Shown here: piece after piece, positions 31,572 through 45,162 of the stretch | How positions within the stretch are numbered: the stretch's first letter is position 1 | Layout: each line of letters opens with the position of its first letter | Source: Acanthococcus lagerstroemiae | Taxonomy: Eukaryota; Arthropoda; Insecta; Hemiptera; Eriococcidae | Assembly (NCBI GenBank): GCA_031841125.1 | Contig: CM063111.1 | Coordinates: 58,899,535 to 58,963,534 of the forward strand | Direction: 5' to 3' | Length of the DNA stretch: 64,000 bases | The notes under the pieces: generated by a model | What the model was told of the DNA's origin: nothing | Databases searched by the model: none | Seen by the model: only the letters and a program-made list of their open reading frames with translations | Translations under genes and position numbers: made by a program

Positions 31572-34333
31572 ATAGGGTGTCCCTTATTTTGCAACTTTCC
31601 TCGGATCCTTAATGAAACGGCGATGGGTGTGAGAAAAGTAGCGATGCCCACCATGAAGATTTCAGGTCGGCAAACACATGCCACAAGTTTCCCGCCTTTT
31701 TAAGAAAAAAATTATAGAGTTCTGACTTTTTTTTTTTTTTTTTTTTTTTTTTAACTTAATCTGTAGAAATGCTAAAAATATTCGCATACGAGTTTTGGGT
31801 AACAGCTTGAATATCTTTTGAATATGAAATTATTTGACTCCATGATCCGGGTTTGCGGCTTCTGGAGAGAGCTATAAAATGGAGGTAGGAGGTCTGAAAA
31901 GTGAAATTCAATATTCGACATAATTCATAGGTTTTCTGGTCTTTGAGTTCGATTCTGAGGTCAGTTCATCAATCGGATTCCCTAAGATGCTGTGAAAAGA
32001 GGTCCCGGCCTATTAATTCTCTTTTTCGAGATTGTACTGGACTTACAGGTTTTTGAAATCACTAACTTCGATTTCAGGAATATCTTGTGCACCCCCTCCC
32101 AAAATGTCACTGAATCGGGGTTGATATGAAATATTAGTAATTTTTCGAGGTTATATCTCCAGGATATAAGTCGTGCATAAGTCCTACAATTAAAGCAGTG
32201 GTCATGGTCATACAAGTCATACAAAAGTCATATAATTACCTCTAATTACTTGCAAATTTGGAATAATACCTATTTATGAATACTATTAGTGAGCATTTGT
32301 GATTACTTGCAGTATTTCTCATCAGAATAAGGCCAAATTGGAATTTAATTGACAATTTGTGCTCCTTGTAATTAGTGATGGCGAGAAGGGGGGGCGTGTA
32401 AAAAGTGCATTTGCATCGGGCCCGAATTTTTTCCAAGGCCAAAGGCCAAATTGTACGAGCCTGTGGAAAAACATGCGGGACCAAGAAAAACTACAGGCCC
32501 TATTGAAGTGAAAGACGGCTACCAGAGGCAAGTTCCTAAATAAATGAATAAATTAAATAAATTTTAAAAAACGCAAAATTATTGCACTGGGGTCCCGCTT
32601 GACTCTCGCCGTTACTGTTTGCAACAATCTTTGCAAGAATACGTTCATTATTATTTAATTATTAAGTTTCTTCAAAGTTTTTGTTTGCAATTAGCATGTT
32701 TTTGAAATGATTTTTTTTTCTTGTGGAAATTCTGTTCAGACGTGAAACTGATCCGAAGGAAGGTCATAAAAAGTCGCATAAAAGTCATACAAAGATTATA
32801 CTATTGAAAAATTCGTATTTGGTAGACACCCTGATCTCAGTTATCGGCTATCAAGGTCACAACTCGAATCCACGAATATTACAATATTAAAATCTAACCC
32901 TTAATCGCCGCCTTGAAGAGCCGACAGGAGAAATAGGGGTAGCAGGAGCTACCCCAAAGCAATCCCCCTATTCTGACGCAGGCCCATTCGGGGCGTTTTC
33001 GGGATAGGGGTGGGGTTTTTCGGAGCGAATTTGGCATGCGTGCATTGCCATACGTCCCTCTATCATCGAACCCTTCACATGACGCTAGTGGAGATCAAAA
33101 CCTAATAATAATCACTGTGTAACAAATGAGGAGTTATCTATCAAAAAGGCCCTTGACGAATAGGAATCCTATTCGTCAGGGGCCCTTTTGTTAGATAACC
33201 CCTCAAATACTCTCGAAATCGAATTCAGCGATCTCAAAAACCTATAAATCGAGTATAATTCAGGGGAAAACGCTATCGATAGACTTCATCAACCCCTTTT
33301 AAGGTCATATCGAGAAACTATCTTTAGAATCCAATTTAGTTATTTGCAAGATCTGTAAGTGAACTCCCGTCTCGAATTTTACTCTTTATTCTTTCTAACG
33401 CCCCCCTTTTTCGGAGCTCTGCCCAGAGGCCATCTGTCTTGATTGTGGAGTCCAACAATTTTATACTTTCAGTATATTCAAACTACAATCCAAAATTTGT
33501 GTGCAATTATAACCTTTATAACATTAGGGTGCCAAAAAAAAAAAAAAAAAAAAATACAGCAAGGGGACAACAAAACTATAGGTACCAGGGTATCTTATTT
33601 TTCAATAACCTCAGTCCATCCCATAAAGAAAAAATCATGTGTACCCCAGCAAAAAATACTAAAAAAATAAAAAAAACTTATAAATAGCCTACTACATAAA
33701 CACGCACAAAATAAATAAGCAACAACTACATAATAAACAAAATAAATAAATAAATAAACAGTAAATTTTCTGGTACTGGAAAAATATAACAAAATTCATT
33801 TTCGTTTTCCTAGTTTCTAACCCATTTTAATTTGTAAATGGCGGATGGGGGCGGGATCGGTAGTTTTTCTTGGCTTAGTTTCGTTTTCTACTATTCATTT
33901 GTTCTTTTTATTTTATTTTGTTTTATATTTCAAGGTGTTTTTTTTGTTCTTTCTTTCAAATTGCACTGGTAGTTTTTTTTTTCTTTTTCTTATTTTATAT
34001 TTTATTTTATTTTTTCTTTTTTTAGTCTGCGTAAATATGCGGAAACCCCAAAAATACTGTAATACCGCCGCCTCAAGACGAGCTTTGCTCAGTGAGCCAA
34101 AAAATAAGACACGCAATTATTTCTAACATTTTTATTGGATGAGTAAAACGGAAATTAGTTCAAAAGTCAACCTTTCATAATTTTCCATAAGAGGAATAGT
34201 GGTTCGAAGAACGTATTCCCCCTCATCTAATCCGCCTGAAATCTTAATGTTAGGCTTCTCTTGTTTCCTTAATACCAATCGGCATGCGAAAATCAGGGAT
34301 CTGCGAGAAGTAGTAAAATAAGGGACACCCTAT
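31572..34333. mobile_element. Candidate 2.8-kb DNA transposon, non-coding
   Basis: Perfect 19-bp terminal inverted repeats ATAGGGTGTCCCTTATTTT (31572-31590) and its complement (34315-34333). Inside, symmetric patches of complementarity continue, such as AAGATTTCAGG at about 31657 against CCTGAAATCTT at about 34239, each roughly 85-95 bp from its end. This points to long diverged terminal repeats. No transposase frame is visible in the 2.7-kb interior, which includes a hairpin at 33129 and poly-T/poly-A tracts at 31727 and 33534. A clear target duplication was not found, so the superfamily is open. Confidence 0.6.
33129..33204. repeat. Strong 37-bp-arm hairpin
   Basis: GAGGAGTTATCTATCAAAAA through GACGAATAGGA pairs with TCCTATTCGTC through TTAGATAACCCCTC with very few mismatches and almost no loop. 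It sits within the candidate 2.8-kb transposon. The flanks are not duplicated as far as I can see. Confidence 0.85.
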
Positions 34334-34374
34334 TCTATAAAACTGCAAGCATTCTTAAAATCAACTATATTATT

Positions 34375-34900
34375 CATCAATGCTCATTTAGAGATTTCCA
34401 AGACGTTGCTCAAACCTGTGTAAGGCTTTTTCTTATGATTCACTGATGACTATTCAAGACCCGTTTTTAAACTTTGTACGACTCTTCCAGACCTTATTAA
34501 GACTCTTCAAAACTTACACACATTTTTTCATACTTTTTTAGGACAAGTAAATGATTTTTGGCCTCTTCTAATTTTTTTTAAAGGTTCGCCAAGACTATGC
34601 AAGACTTGTTTAAGAGTCTTTATGACTTTTTCAGACGTGCTAAATACTCTTTAGAACTCCTACGAGCTTGATCACAACTTTTGAAGACTTCTCAAAAACT
34701 CTTTTTGATTTTTTAAAACATGTCTAAGCCTTAACAATTTGTTAAATATTATGTAAAACATTTCTCTAGATGTGTTTAAAACTGGCTGTGACTCCTTAAG
34801 AGTCGTCATGACCTTTAAACCACTTCCACACTAGTTAGGGATTCCTTAAGACTCTGTGACACTATAGTACGCTGGTTTAGGATTCGGTAAGATCCTAGAA
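34375..34900 (+). repeat. Degenerate AAGACTT array, block 4
   Basis: AAGACTCTTCAAAACTTAC, AAGACTATGCAAGACTTG and related words at 10-21-bp spacing. Confidence 0.6.
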
Positions 34901-37843
34901 TTGTTCTTTTTGATGTGTTTTCAAATTCAGTTTTTCTTTCTCGAAGGGGCAAGGGCTTTTTCATTGCCTTGCCTTCGTCATGTATCATTGTCTGTCACAA
35001 GCACACATTTGAAGGAAGGGAAAAATGAGAATAAGTGATAAATTATTTTCAACACAAAAGAAATATGTTTGGAAAGCATTTTCTCAAGAAAAAATTACGT
35101 CTATAACATACACAAGGCGAGGAAAAGGGTTCCAGAATAGAACTCTAGGAAATACAATAATGAAAAATATGTATTTTAGTTTTAAAAAAATTATATTTCA
35201 CTTATGTGGTTTTTGGATACGTTCAGCTCATTTTTGAACTTATTTTAAATGTAGCTTCCCCTTCCCCGAGGGTTCACATGGGGTCAAAACGTAAAAATTT
35301 GCATTGGTAGACTCCATATATCGAATTGAAGGTTTTCGAGTCACTGAGTTGATTTTTCAAATCTTTTCAGCTGTAATCTCTCTTATTAGGACTCATATGG
35401 TGCAAACTTCGCAACTCAGTCGAGACCAAAATTAACAAGAATTCGACTAGATCACTGGACTCGATTAATCTATCAAATTAAAATTCGTTACAGCATTTTC
35501 TCGATTAGGAATTGGGTGTAGAAATTCGTATCGACTTATTGACTCAAAATTAATAGTTATTGAACTTTGATCACTCCGAAGTAATTATCAAATTTTAATG
35601 CTCGCGAGTACTGTATTACAGTTTTATAGTTCAATAGCAAATTAAAAATAATTATTCAAAATAACGTCTTTTTCCCCTTTTCAATTCAAATCAGTGGGAG
35701 CTCTGTTCCCATACTTTTAGCCAAAAAAACTGCAAGGGGCTGGGGAAATTTCCGGAAAAATCTCTGGGGGAGGGGGAAATCTATAGACAAAAAATTTGGT
35801 GCGCTTTTTCTTCTGCCATTTCCCTCCCCAAAATGATCGGCTGGATCCGCGCCTGGCCTTCATTTCTCAGAATCGGGGAATAACAAAAAATCTACCAAAA
35901 TTTGGAATCAAATGATTCAATAGTTCCTGAGATTTTCGTGCCACAAATTTAGTCCTTAAGGAAAACTCACGAACGGCTCGACCGATTGCCTTCAGACTCT
36001 TTACTGCACAATTTCAAGTACTGCCCTATAATATACCAAAATTTGGAATCAATTGATCCAATAGTTTTTGAGATTTTCGTGCCACGAAATTAGTGTGTAC
36101 ATATATACATATATATAAGGAAACCTGAAATTCAGCCACTATTACAGTCGTGTTCTAAATACTCTGAAACGTAAAAAAAACATTACCCCCGCCCCCATCT
36201 TGACAACTGTGACGAGTGTAATACCTCCCTTTTCTCCGAAAAAAGTAAATGTTCGACTGGAAGAGCTCTCTACTCAAAATGTAGTTATAAATAGCCTTCC
36301 TCGAATTCATAACAATTTTAATTTCTTCTGATAGCTCTTACAACAATCCACCATTAATAGCTTTGTAGACATTTAAAATAAAAAAGAGTTGAAAAAACTT
36401 AAAAGATTTGTAATAAAAAAATGAGACATTATTACGAGGGGGGAAAATATGTTTATGGGTGCACTGTGAGTCTCAGAACAGAACTCTCGGGGATGTATTG
36501 ATTAAAAAAATATATTCTATGCAAAACAACCAAATTAATGAATTTAAAATTCCACATATATACGGTTTTCGGATACATTGAACCAATTTTTGCGATTGTA
36601 GTAGATATATCCTCTCCCCTTGAAGGTCCACCAGGGATCAAAACCTGAAAATATACTTGATACCTACCCACTTATTTTATTTTCACTATTCAATTCCTGC
36701 ATTAGTAACAAGCTCTATATTGAAATTTGAAATCGATATGTTCATTAAAATGATTTATTTTATAATAAATATTGAAATAATAACGCCTCGGTGAAAAAAC
36801 AAGTATGCCCTCCGTGTTATTGGCTGAAAGAGTGAATTGCTTTAATAAAAGACATTAACTTCATTTTTTGACGAAAATGCGTAATTCTATCGACTAAAAC
36901 TTCAGGGTCTCACTTGCTCGAGGCGGAAATTTTTCGAATCATTCTGATTTTTTGCTCATGCGTCAAAGTGGATGTAAAGTGGTCAAACTTGAATGCTTGC
37001 GAAGATGAGGGTTGTATACTCCATACAATCTTTTCAATTCAAAAAATTCGAAATATTACAGTTCAACGTGAAAAACCTGGCGTTCGAAAAATCTGAGAAT
37101 GAACTCGAAATTGAGATCGAATGATGTGGGCCTCACAGCACCAGCCTAAAAATAAGACAATTCGGTAAATGAACAGGAAAAGTTACTGAAGTAGAAGGTT
37201 TAAACTAGTACAACTCGCCACCGCCTAAGAGTTCGTGAAAAATATTTTTGGAAAGCGTAAAGTTGCAGGGGGTTCCTCTTGCTCTGTTTCAATGTACTCT
37301 GGGGTCATCTCACGTGAAATTTCGGTATCGTTAATTTGTATGTTTTTTTCTTAATCCTGCTAAATACCCTGATTCCAAATTCTGGACTTTTTCTCCAGGT
37401 ATCCTCATTCAATATAGTAATTCAGTTTACATGAAGTATGAAACAGTGTTCTAGGTTGGACCGTCTGAAGAACTAATTTACTTGGATAATATATTTTTAG
37501 GTCAAAATTCAAGTCCTTACCGCTTCGTTGTCAAAGCTCTTCGCGGGCATGTTTTCTGCTTGTTTGAATTTCAAAGAAGAAACCATTTGAATCAAAAACT
37601 TCATTTTCGAATATAGTCGAACCTTTATAACATATAGCTCAAAAGAAACATAAATTCCTCCGAAATTATAGAGGCTGTCGAGTTAAAGAAGATGAGATAG
37701 TAAAAATTCAAGTTATAAAGGTTTCTACAGGAAATTGTAAAAATCCTCAAAGACATGAATAAAGGCTTCAAGAGAAAAAAACTGAGTTATAGAGGCTCTA
37801 TATTCGACTCATAGGAAAGTAATTTTGTATAGGCTTCTTATGG
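34901..37843. other. AT-rich stretch with a 110-bp direct repeat
   Basis: At 35885-35955 and 36010-36090 the phrase ACCAAAATTTGGAATCAA ... GAGATTTTCGTGCCAC occurs twice; between them is CTCACGAACGGCTCGACCGA, a phrase typical of dispersed insect repeats, followed by a TATATACATATATATAAGG tail. The remainder has no named feature; short frames show no family. Confidence 0.4.
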
Positions 37844-38070
37844 GCAAAAATACCTCTTTTTCTAATTTTACTCCCAACCCGAGCCCTGGAATTCACCCTT
37901 TCGAGCATTACCTCAGAGACATCGGGGAGGCTGTTAGGCCTGTCTTAGCCTCTTCGCTTCTTGCTGAAAAACCAGCCTAGGTCGAAATGTAGCGAGTTGC
38001 TACGTGGACTTGAACCCGGGACTTCCGGATTCCGAGACCAGCGCGCTATTAATTCGGCCAACCAGACCCT
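37844..38070 (-). mobile_element. tRNA-derived SINE, copy 3
   Basis: Exact 9-bp target duplication TTCTTATGG (37835-37843 and 38071-38079). The B box GTTCAAGTCC is intact in form; the A-box region is GGCCGAATTAAT, changed from GGCCGAGTGGAT. The body and the 3' tail AAAATTAGAAAAAGAGGT match the other copies. This copy shows the element's limits best: it starts AGGGTCTGGTTGGCC and ends in the A-rich tail. Confidence 0.92.
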
Positions 38071-39469
38071 TTCTTATGGAAATGCAAAGGAAAATAAAGA
38101 AATATTTGAGTTACAGAGATTTTCGAGTAAAAGAAGTTCGATTAATTATGGTTCGGTGGACATGTTTTCAGAACATTTTCCTTTTTTTAACTCATGAATA
38201 CCCTGTTTTTCGCACATTTCCATAGTTAATTCTCTTAAAATAAAATAAAATGATTAAAAAAAAAAAAAAAAAAAAAAAAAGCTCGAGTACATGCTATTAT
38301 CACTCTCCAAAGTAGGTTTTACGCAACTCACAGTCTCTCGATAGAATTCTAGGCCCGTCACTACCCCAGTCCCATAGTCGGACAAAGATATTATGGCACC
38401 GTTCGGTCGTATATGAGACCCTGGAGCTTACTATTTGACGATTTTACTTGATTAAGAATCGATCTGACTATGTATTCGAAGAATAAAAAGAGCATAATCC
38501 ATTAAAAAGTATGAACCCTTCAGTGTCCCCAAAATTTACAGGTTGCGTTTAGAGTGGGTCAACGTACAGTATATCAACTCTTACAAGTCTAAAGTGCACC
38601 CAAGGACCAAAATCACCTCACAATTGGAAAAGAAGACAGCATTTCTCGAACATTCCAACGCACTTCGCTCCGAATGGAAAGCCATACAACTATATAGGAC
38701 TTTCCTTATCAACCCGATCACCCCAGCCCTCTTCGAAAGAATTTGGAAAAATAAACCTCGTTGGAAATGAAATGGTGGGATGCACAGACGATGTCCAAAG
38801 GGATCAGCTAAGAGTTATACAAACAAGGGTTACGCTTACTTTAGAAAGAATCGTTTCGAGGACACGTATCCTTTAAACGCAGTCTTCTGGCTGTTTCCTT
38901 TAAAAGGATAATCTTCTTACGAAAATAGAGAATGCGTGTAAGGGAGTTTTAAACGACGTGTATTTATTATTCTAACTCGACAACGAATAATTGAACGTTT
39001 CGCACAAAACGCGTTTGTATAGTAAACGTGTACCTAGATAATGCTACGCGTTTTCGATCACAATTCTCTCAATCACGAGTGAGATGCATGAAATGTGAAT
39101 TGACGCTCACCTAGAGTGTAGAAAAAAAAAAGAGCGCGATATTGTGTTATAAAGAATCAACGGCAGATCCAGGAAGCAATCGTAGGAGGGGTAATTCAAA
39201 ATTTGTAAGGATTCATTTTTTTACTTCCCTTCCCCGACTTGGATTATACCCTGTACCCCTCAATGATAATTAAGTAAGAAGATAAGAAAGCAATACTTAT
39301 GAATGACTTGTGCCTCCTGCTGGCGCTTCTTTTACTGTCATTGAAAATGAGAATACTTTCAAGTGTGCTATAAATTTTTTTATATTTACTGGATTCTTGA
39401 CTAGCCGACAATTTTTGAAGAATTTTCAACGTTCTTTAATTACTGTAAAATTTCTTCTTTCAAGGAGGG
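38071..39469. other. Unassigned stretch
   Basis: A 25-bp poly-A run lies at 38256-38280. A 75-codon plus-strand frame at 38543 has mixed composition but no family. Nothing else is recognised. Confidence 0.35.
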
Positions 39470-41165
39470 ATAAGTGGCAGTCCTTAAGAGTAGCTAAATT
39501 TCTTCAGTTTTCAATGTTCAGGCAAGAATCGTTTAGAATCTCCCAGACTTGTTTGAAACTTTTTAAGAATTTTCTAAAATTATTTAAGGCGTGCTAAAAT
39601 TGTTTGAAATTGGCTTAGAACTCATTATGACTCTTCTGGATTTGAAACTTTTTAAGAATTTTCTAAAATTATTTAAGGCGTGCTAAAATTGTTTGAAATT
39701 GGCTTACAACTCATTATGACTCTTCTGGATTTGATTATGGCTTTTCAACACATAATAGAGACTCTTCAGTGATTTAAAGGTTCTTCAAGACTGCACAATA
39801 TTCTAAGACCTCTTGAATATAAGACTTTTCTATGTTCATGTGAGACTTTGCTAGACTTAAGACTCACTCTAAAGCCGTTGTTGAAGATTCATCGACTGTT
39901 CACGATTCGTTCAAGATTTTTGCAACTTCCTCAGACCTTATAAATATTTTTCAAAACTGTATCAAGATTTATAAAAATTCTTTCATACTTGTTTTAAGAG
40001 ACAGGTAGATTCTTTTTAAAACTTTTTCATACTTTTTCAAACTTTTCCAAAGATATTTCATGATTCTTCCTTACATGCCCAAGACTCTTTAGGACTCTTC
40101 TAGACTTTCTTAAGACTGTTCAAGACCTGATAAACGACTTTCGAAGACCTCTCAGGTTTCTATAGAATATGCAAGACTTTTCTAAGACCTTCTAGACGCT
40201 TTCATTTCTACAATTGTTTGAAAAAGACTTCTGCAGGCTTACTTTCTTTTTTGTTCATTATTCGCTAGAATGTCGAATAAAGTTCGATCCGGATTTCAAT
40301 TTCTACAACTGAGAAATCGTTTAAAAATTCGGATTCTCGAGCCCGTTTGGAAAAGTCAAGTTTTAGAAAATTATTCTATCCACCCTGCGCCTGGATTTTA
40401 ATCATCCCTATGGCAACAATTTTCAAAACCTTGGATCTCCTAACTAAATTTACCCTGAACACATGTGACTCGCTACCTTTAGCTGATATATGCATTGATT
40501 TTACATATCTCCAATTTTGAAGGAGCTATGTGACATTCATGCAGCGAACTGTGTTTATATTTTTAATGTGAACTGAACCGATCAGTGTATCTCATCTTCA
40601 TTCATCAGAAAGCATCACTGGCGCGAGTAGTTTCCTCGAAATAACTTTTCGCAGGGGCAGTATGTTGGATTTCTTGCTATTTTTGAAAGAAACTACGAGT
40701 CAATTAGTTTTCGATTTTATCATCAAGAAAACTAAGTAATACTAAGAAATTTACTCGAAAGGGAAAGGAATTCGAATTGGGCATCATTACCTCATTTGTA
40801 TAAATCACGTAGATGCTTCTTAAAGCTCTAAGAACTTTTATAATATTCTTGAAGACTCTTCAGGACTAGGTTGAAAGTTTCTATAACCCTTCCAGACTTT
40901 CTGAAGGCGCTTTCAGAATTTCCCAGAATTGATCAGTACCCTTCAAGATTTGATTATGACTTTTTAAAATTTCTCGAAACCCTTTAAATTTCTCCAAGGC
41001 TGATTTAAGATCCGTATCCTTGAAAATTTGTTTGAGACTGTCAGATTCGTCTAGAATTATTTAGAACTCGCTATGACTTGAGGACTCATTTATGACTTTT
41101 GAAATTTTTTTCCACTTCTTTACGACTGTGTGAAACTTTCTAAAACTGTAGAAAACTGTTTCGCA
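39470..41165 (+). repeat. Degenerate AAGACTT arrays, blocks 5 and 6
   Basis: Dense AAGACTC/AAGACTT words from 39540 to 40230 and again from 40830 to 41165. Between them lies a piece (40255-40380) of the larger repeat seen at 23.45-23.82 kb. Confidence 0.6.
39552..39729 (+). repeat. Recent 89-bp tandem duplication
   Basis: 39552-39640 and 39641-39729 are identical except for one base (GGCTTAGAAC versus GGCTTACAAC). This is far more similar than the surrounding decayed array, so the duplication is young. Confidence 0.95.
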
Positions 41166-44100
41166 GCTCTATTTTTCGAAGTAGAATGAGTATTTCTCGA
41201 GCGATATATCAGTTACAGAAGTAGTCATGAGCAGAGACTTTGAAAGGAAATCATGAGTTGGGAGGGAGCACGGTTCAAACTTCTCATAACTGGTATTTTC
41301 TTGTTCATTTTCTGTTGGGAATCCGATCCTAATTAGGGTGGATGAGGGAGAAGATCAGAGTTGGAAACCGAATGGTTCAATTGGAACTTAAACCTAAGTT
41401 GCATGCGTTGGCAGCACTGTCAGTATGTTCACTGTATTCTTATCACGTCGGGTTGAATAGATCGGAATAGATCACCTCAGATAACAATACACACAAAACA
41501 TTTGCCTATGGTAGCGCTACCTAGGTGAGGTGTAAACCCCAACTGAAATTTCAGAACAATCGGAGATAACTTTATTCTGCAAGGAAACAAACAGGATCTT
41601 GAAATCTTAAAATCCTATTTCTCGGAGCGTCAGGAAATCCGTTCTGTTAAACAGGGACTGGGGGTTCACTAACTTTCCTCATTCTAAAGAAAGGTTATCG
41701 AACAACCTATCGAAATTGTTCGCATTTAATTTGCTGCATTTGAACATCCTACGAGTTGGAAATGTTTGATCTATCCCCAACTGAGGCCTTCAAATTTGCA
41801 CAGGGACACGGTTTCAGAATATCGAAATAAAGAATTTTGGGTCGTTGATTTTGATGATTGCAATAGATTTTGGCTCCGATCCAGATTTTAGCTTCCAAAA
41901 TTGAAATTCCACTTTTGAGAAGAATCAAAACCGACTTGACGTGGATAAAAGAGTCAAAATAAAGGTCTTTTAGGCTATTTCGGTCGAATTTTCCGTGGAA
42001 TTTTGCATTCAAGTGCCTAAAACCTAAACTTGCTTTGAAAAATTATAATCATTTTCGCTTTTAAATTCGGAGTTATTTTCATAAGGGTATTTACGAAAAT
42101 TTGCTGAAGGAAAAGGAATTGACAAACTTAAACTCGGTTGATAAAAATTGGTAAAGTTAAATTTTTTTCCTCATTCTCCCCTTTCTTTTTACTTTTTCAA
42201 CATGAATTCCATGTACCTACTACTTCATACGTGGAGCAATATAGGAAAAGGGCTTAGTTCGATTTTTGTAACAGACTATGTCAGCTACCAACCAGAATGA
42301 TTAGCGTGGCCTGTCACATCAGAAAAACCGACTTGACCACTTCTTGCATTGAGCTTTTCATGTAGTAATCTTTGGCAAATCAGAGGTAGTGAGACAGGGA
42401 AGGAGGTGTGGAATAGCTTCAGTACTATCTTGAGATTTGACGATTTTAGTACACACATCGTTGAGAAATCAATGTCAAATGAAATACTGATCTCTGAAAG
42501 TATTGAATTACCTTCCCGTCGCCTCATAGTGGGTTCAAAGACAACTTAAAGTGAACAAAATCGACTGGACCTGAAAACGCGATAGCAAAATTAAATCTAA
42601 GTAAAGGTTTTTAGTCAGCGATTACAGTCATTGCATTAAATTTTTGTGGCGAAACTCAACTTGGACTCCTGAAATTCGAATCTTGTTTCACAGTGTTTTC
42701 AGTTTTTCTAATTTAAAATGGAAATATTATTCTTCACGTGAATTCGTTGTCAAAAAACTTGTGACAACAGGAGTATGAAATCGCAACGGAAAATTGAAAT
42801 TTCTTTTCTTTCGCTTCAGAGTAAGTCGAAAGACACAAATTTCAAATTTTAAAAGTTAAAGAAAGTAACAATGTGTTTCCATGGTTCCTGATTTTGAAAT
42901 GGTACTTTGGTTTTTCACCAGGCTTCATCTAATGAATTGAAACCTAAGAAAGTGGTGTGCTTTTTATAAGAAATTTGAATTTTGGAAACTCAAACTGGAG
43001 TCGGATCAAACACTTGGTACAGTAAACAAAATAATACGTAACTAAAATAATTTCCATTTTTATAATTTTTGTGTCATTTTAATTTTATTTTGATTTGCAT
43101 TCTGTGATCCTCTGTTCGATTAAAATAATCTTGATTTTCCCCCAACCATTTTGTAATTTCACTTCACATAGACTTGATGACGACGTTCGTGAAAACGACT
43201 CGTGTAGAAATAGGGAAATCGTCACTTTTACTATAAAATTTGAATATTGAGGGTTGAATTTGCGGTAGATTAGAAGCTTGATGCAATATTCGATATGAGC
43301 CAAAAGTAAGATTATTTTTATAAGGTTCTTAATTTTGTAGTCCGAGTCGATTTTGCCCAATACGAGGGCCGGATTTAGGGATGTACTCACGGGTCCTGGA
43401 CTCCAGGACCCCTATCAACAGAAAGCCCATACTAAATGAAGAAATTGAAAAAAGAAAGTAGAAATAAAAATACCAGGTATTTGTTGATCGCCGATCGGTT
43501 ATCCATCTCTCTTGAAAATTACCAATCCTAAGAAGTGGGGAGGGGTCCCACCAAGCTTGGGTTCCGGGGTCCAATGATCCTGAATCCGACCCTGCCTTTT
43601 ACATTTTTTCTTTTGGCCCAATGCCTGACGGAGAACCTATTTCCATACTTCTTCATATATTTTTAGTCGATTTCAATTTCTTTGCTTTCAGTTGTATTTT
43701 GCGACCCTTTGTCCTACACAGGATGAGAAATCTCGATTTTCCTCAAACGATTTTGTAATTCCAATTCACTCAAGCTTCACGACAACTTTCGTGAAGATGA
43801 CTTAGGTACAAATTGTGAAATTGTTACTGTTATTATAAGATTGGGATTTCGGGAGCCTAAGTTGAGGCTTGGTCGGAAATTTGATACAATTTTCGAAATT
43901 AGCTTAAAGAAAAATTATTTTAGTTGCAGTTTCTCTTTTGACGTAGTGCCGGCAAAGAGGAGAAAGAGTTTCGATTTTCTCGGAGTATTGGTATATCTAA
44001 CTAGATCAAATCTTTCTAATGATTTTCTTTGATAATCTTTTTGATTTGTCAAGTCAGTTTTATCTACATATGAATTTTTTTGTCTTAATAGCCAAATACA

Positions 44101-45156
44101 AACGGGATCAAAAATTAGACGTAACCTTCGCAGTCAGCGACCAAAGAAACCTTTCTATTGATAGTTTGTTCAGTGTGCTCTCATATACTTATAATTTCCA
44201 CGTTGCACGTTGATAAACCTTTTCCTGGCCTTCCGTTGACAAGGGGAGTAGAGAATTTATTTGACTCTTTAAAAAGTTAGACTTGAACACTTCAAAATTC
44301 AAGACCCGTCTTGGTCTTATGTTCATCCGATAATGCGTTAGGACGATAAAGTCATCCACTTATAAAATGAAGAAAGAGCGTCAAGAAGGATGCAAGTACA
44401 ATCGAGCAATTGTGTTGGAGAAATTTTGAGAAGCCAGGAAATGTAAGTGCAAGTTTGATGGTAAGATTGCTGTAGATACCAGAACTAGAGGAGGAGTAAT
44501 AGGCCGCTGGTCAAGGTCAAAAGGTCAAGATGTTCGAGATTACAACCTAGTACATTACAAATACCTATCATATGCCTAATTTTATGTAGAATTCACGTAG
44601 ACACTAAATTTTTTGCCGAAATTTAAGCCGACTTTACTCAACATTGCGGCCATGTTACTTGTGAAGCTTTGCCTATCATTCGCCTCGATTGTGGCAATAA
44701 TTGGAGTTTTTTTCGAAAAACAGTAAACCATTTCTTTTCCTCCGGGTTAAAGGGAATTTGGCGTCCAGCTTATTTGGCTGGTTATATAACGTTTCGTGTA
44801 AGCGTGCTCTCATTTTTATAATTTCCTCTGTTAAAACTGGGGGGGGGGGGCATGATACTACTGTCACCCTGCCTTTCGACTTCGGCGCTATTTCCAGAGG
44901 TACGTAGGTACAGATTTCACATGTTTAGGATGTATAAATGATCCTCCGTAACAAATTCCTTTTGGAAGTTCTAACATTTCATGGCTCAGACGGATAGATT
45001 CCCTCGTTCCGAGTGATGCCCCTCGAAAATGGCCTTCTGGACTCGAACACCGAAAGCGCTCGGCTGCGAACGAAGACACGAAATCACGGAATACGGTTTG
45101 ACGCGACTATCGAAGCACTTTTCCGGATTTGAGACGGATACGGATGAATGTGAGAG
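41166..45156. other. Intronic stretch near the scro exon, little recognised
   Basis: 41225-41410 matches the 5' part of the repeat at 22.69 kb. At 43363-43594 the ends CGAGGGCCGGATTTAGG and CCTGAATCCGACCCTG are loosely inverted and could be a worn MITE. Other frames show no family. I saw no homeodomain coding (KIWFQNHRY) on the minus strand here or further left. Confidence 0.4.
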
Positions 45157-45162
45157 ACTTAC
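45157..45162 (-). promoter_or_regulatory. 5' splice donor of the scro exon
   Basis: The minus strand reads TTTGCGA|GTAAGT, a full-consensus GT donor. It follows the codons for DPRFA plus one base, giving a phase-1 intron. In NKX2-1/scro proteins the next residues are ISR(F/L)MG, encoded by the homeodomain exon. Confidence 0.88.

Noticed and set aside
33913..34126. Hydrophobic Phe/Leu-rich frame resembling a membrane protein
   Set aside because: It is a product of T-rich low-complexity sequence.
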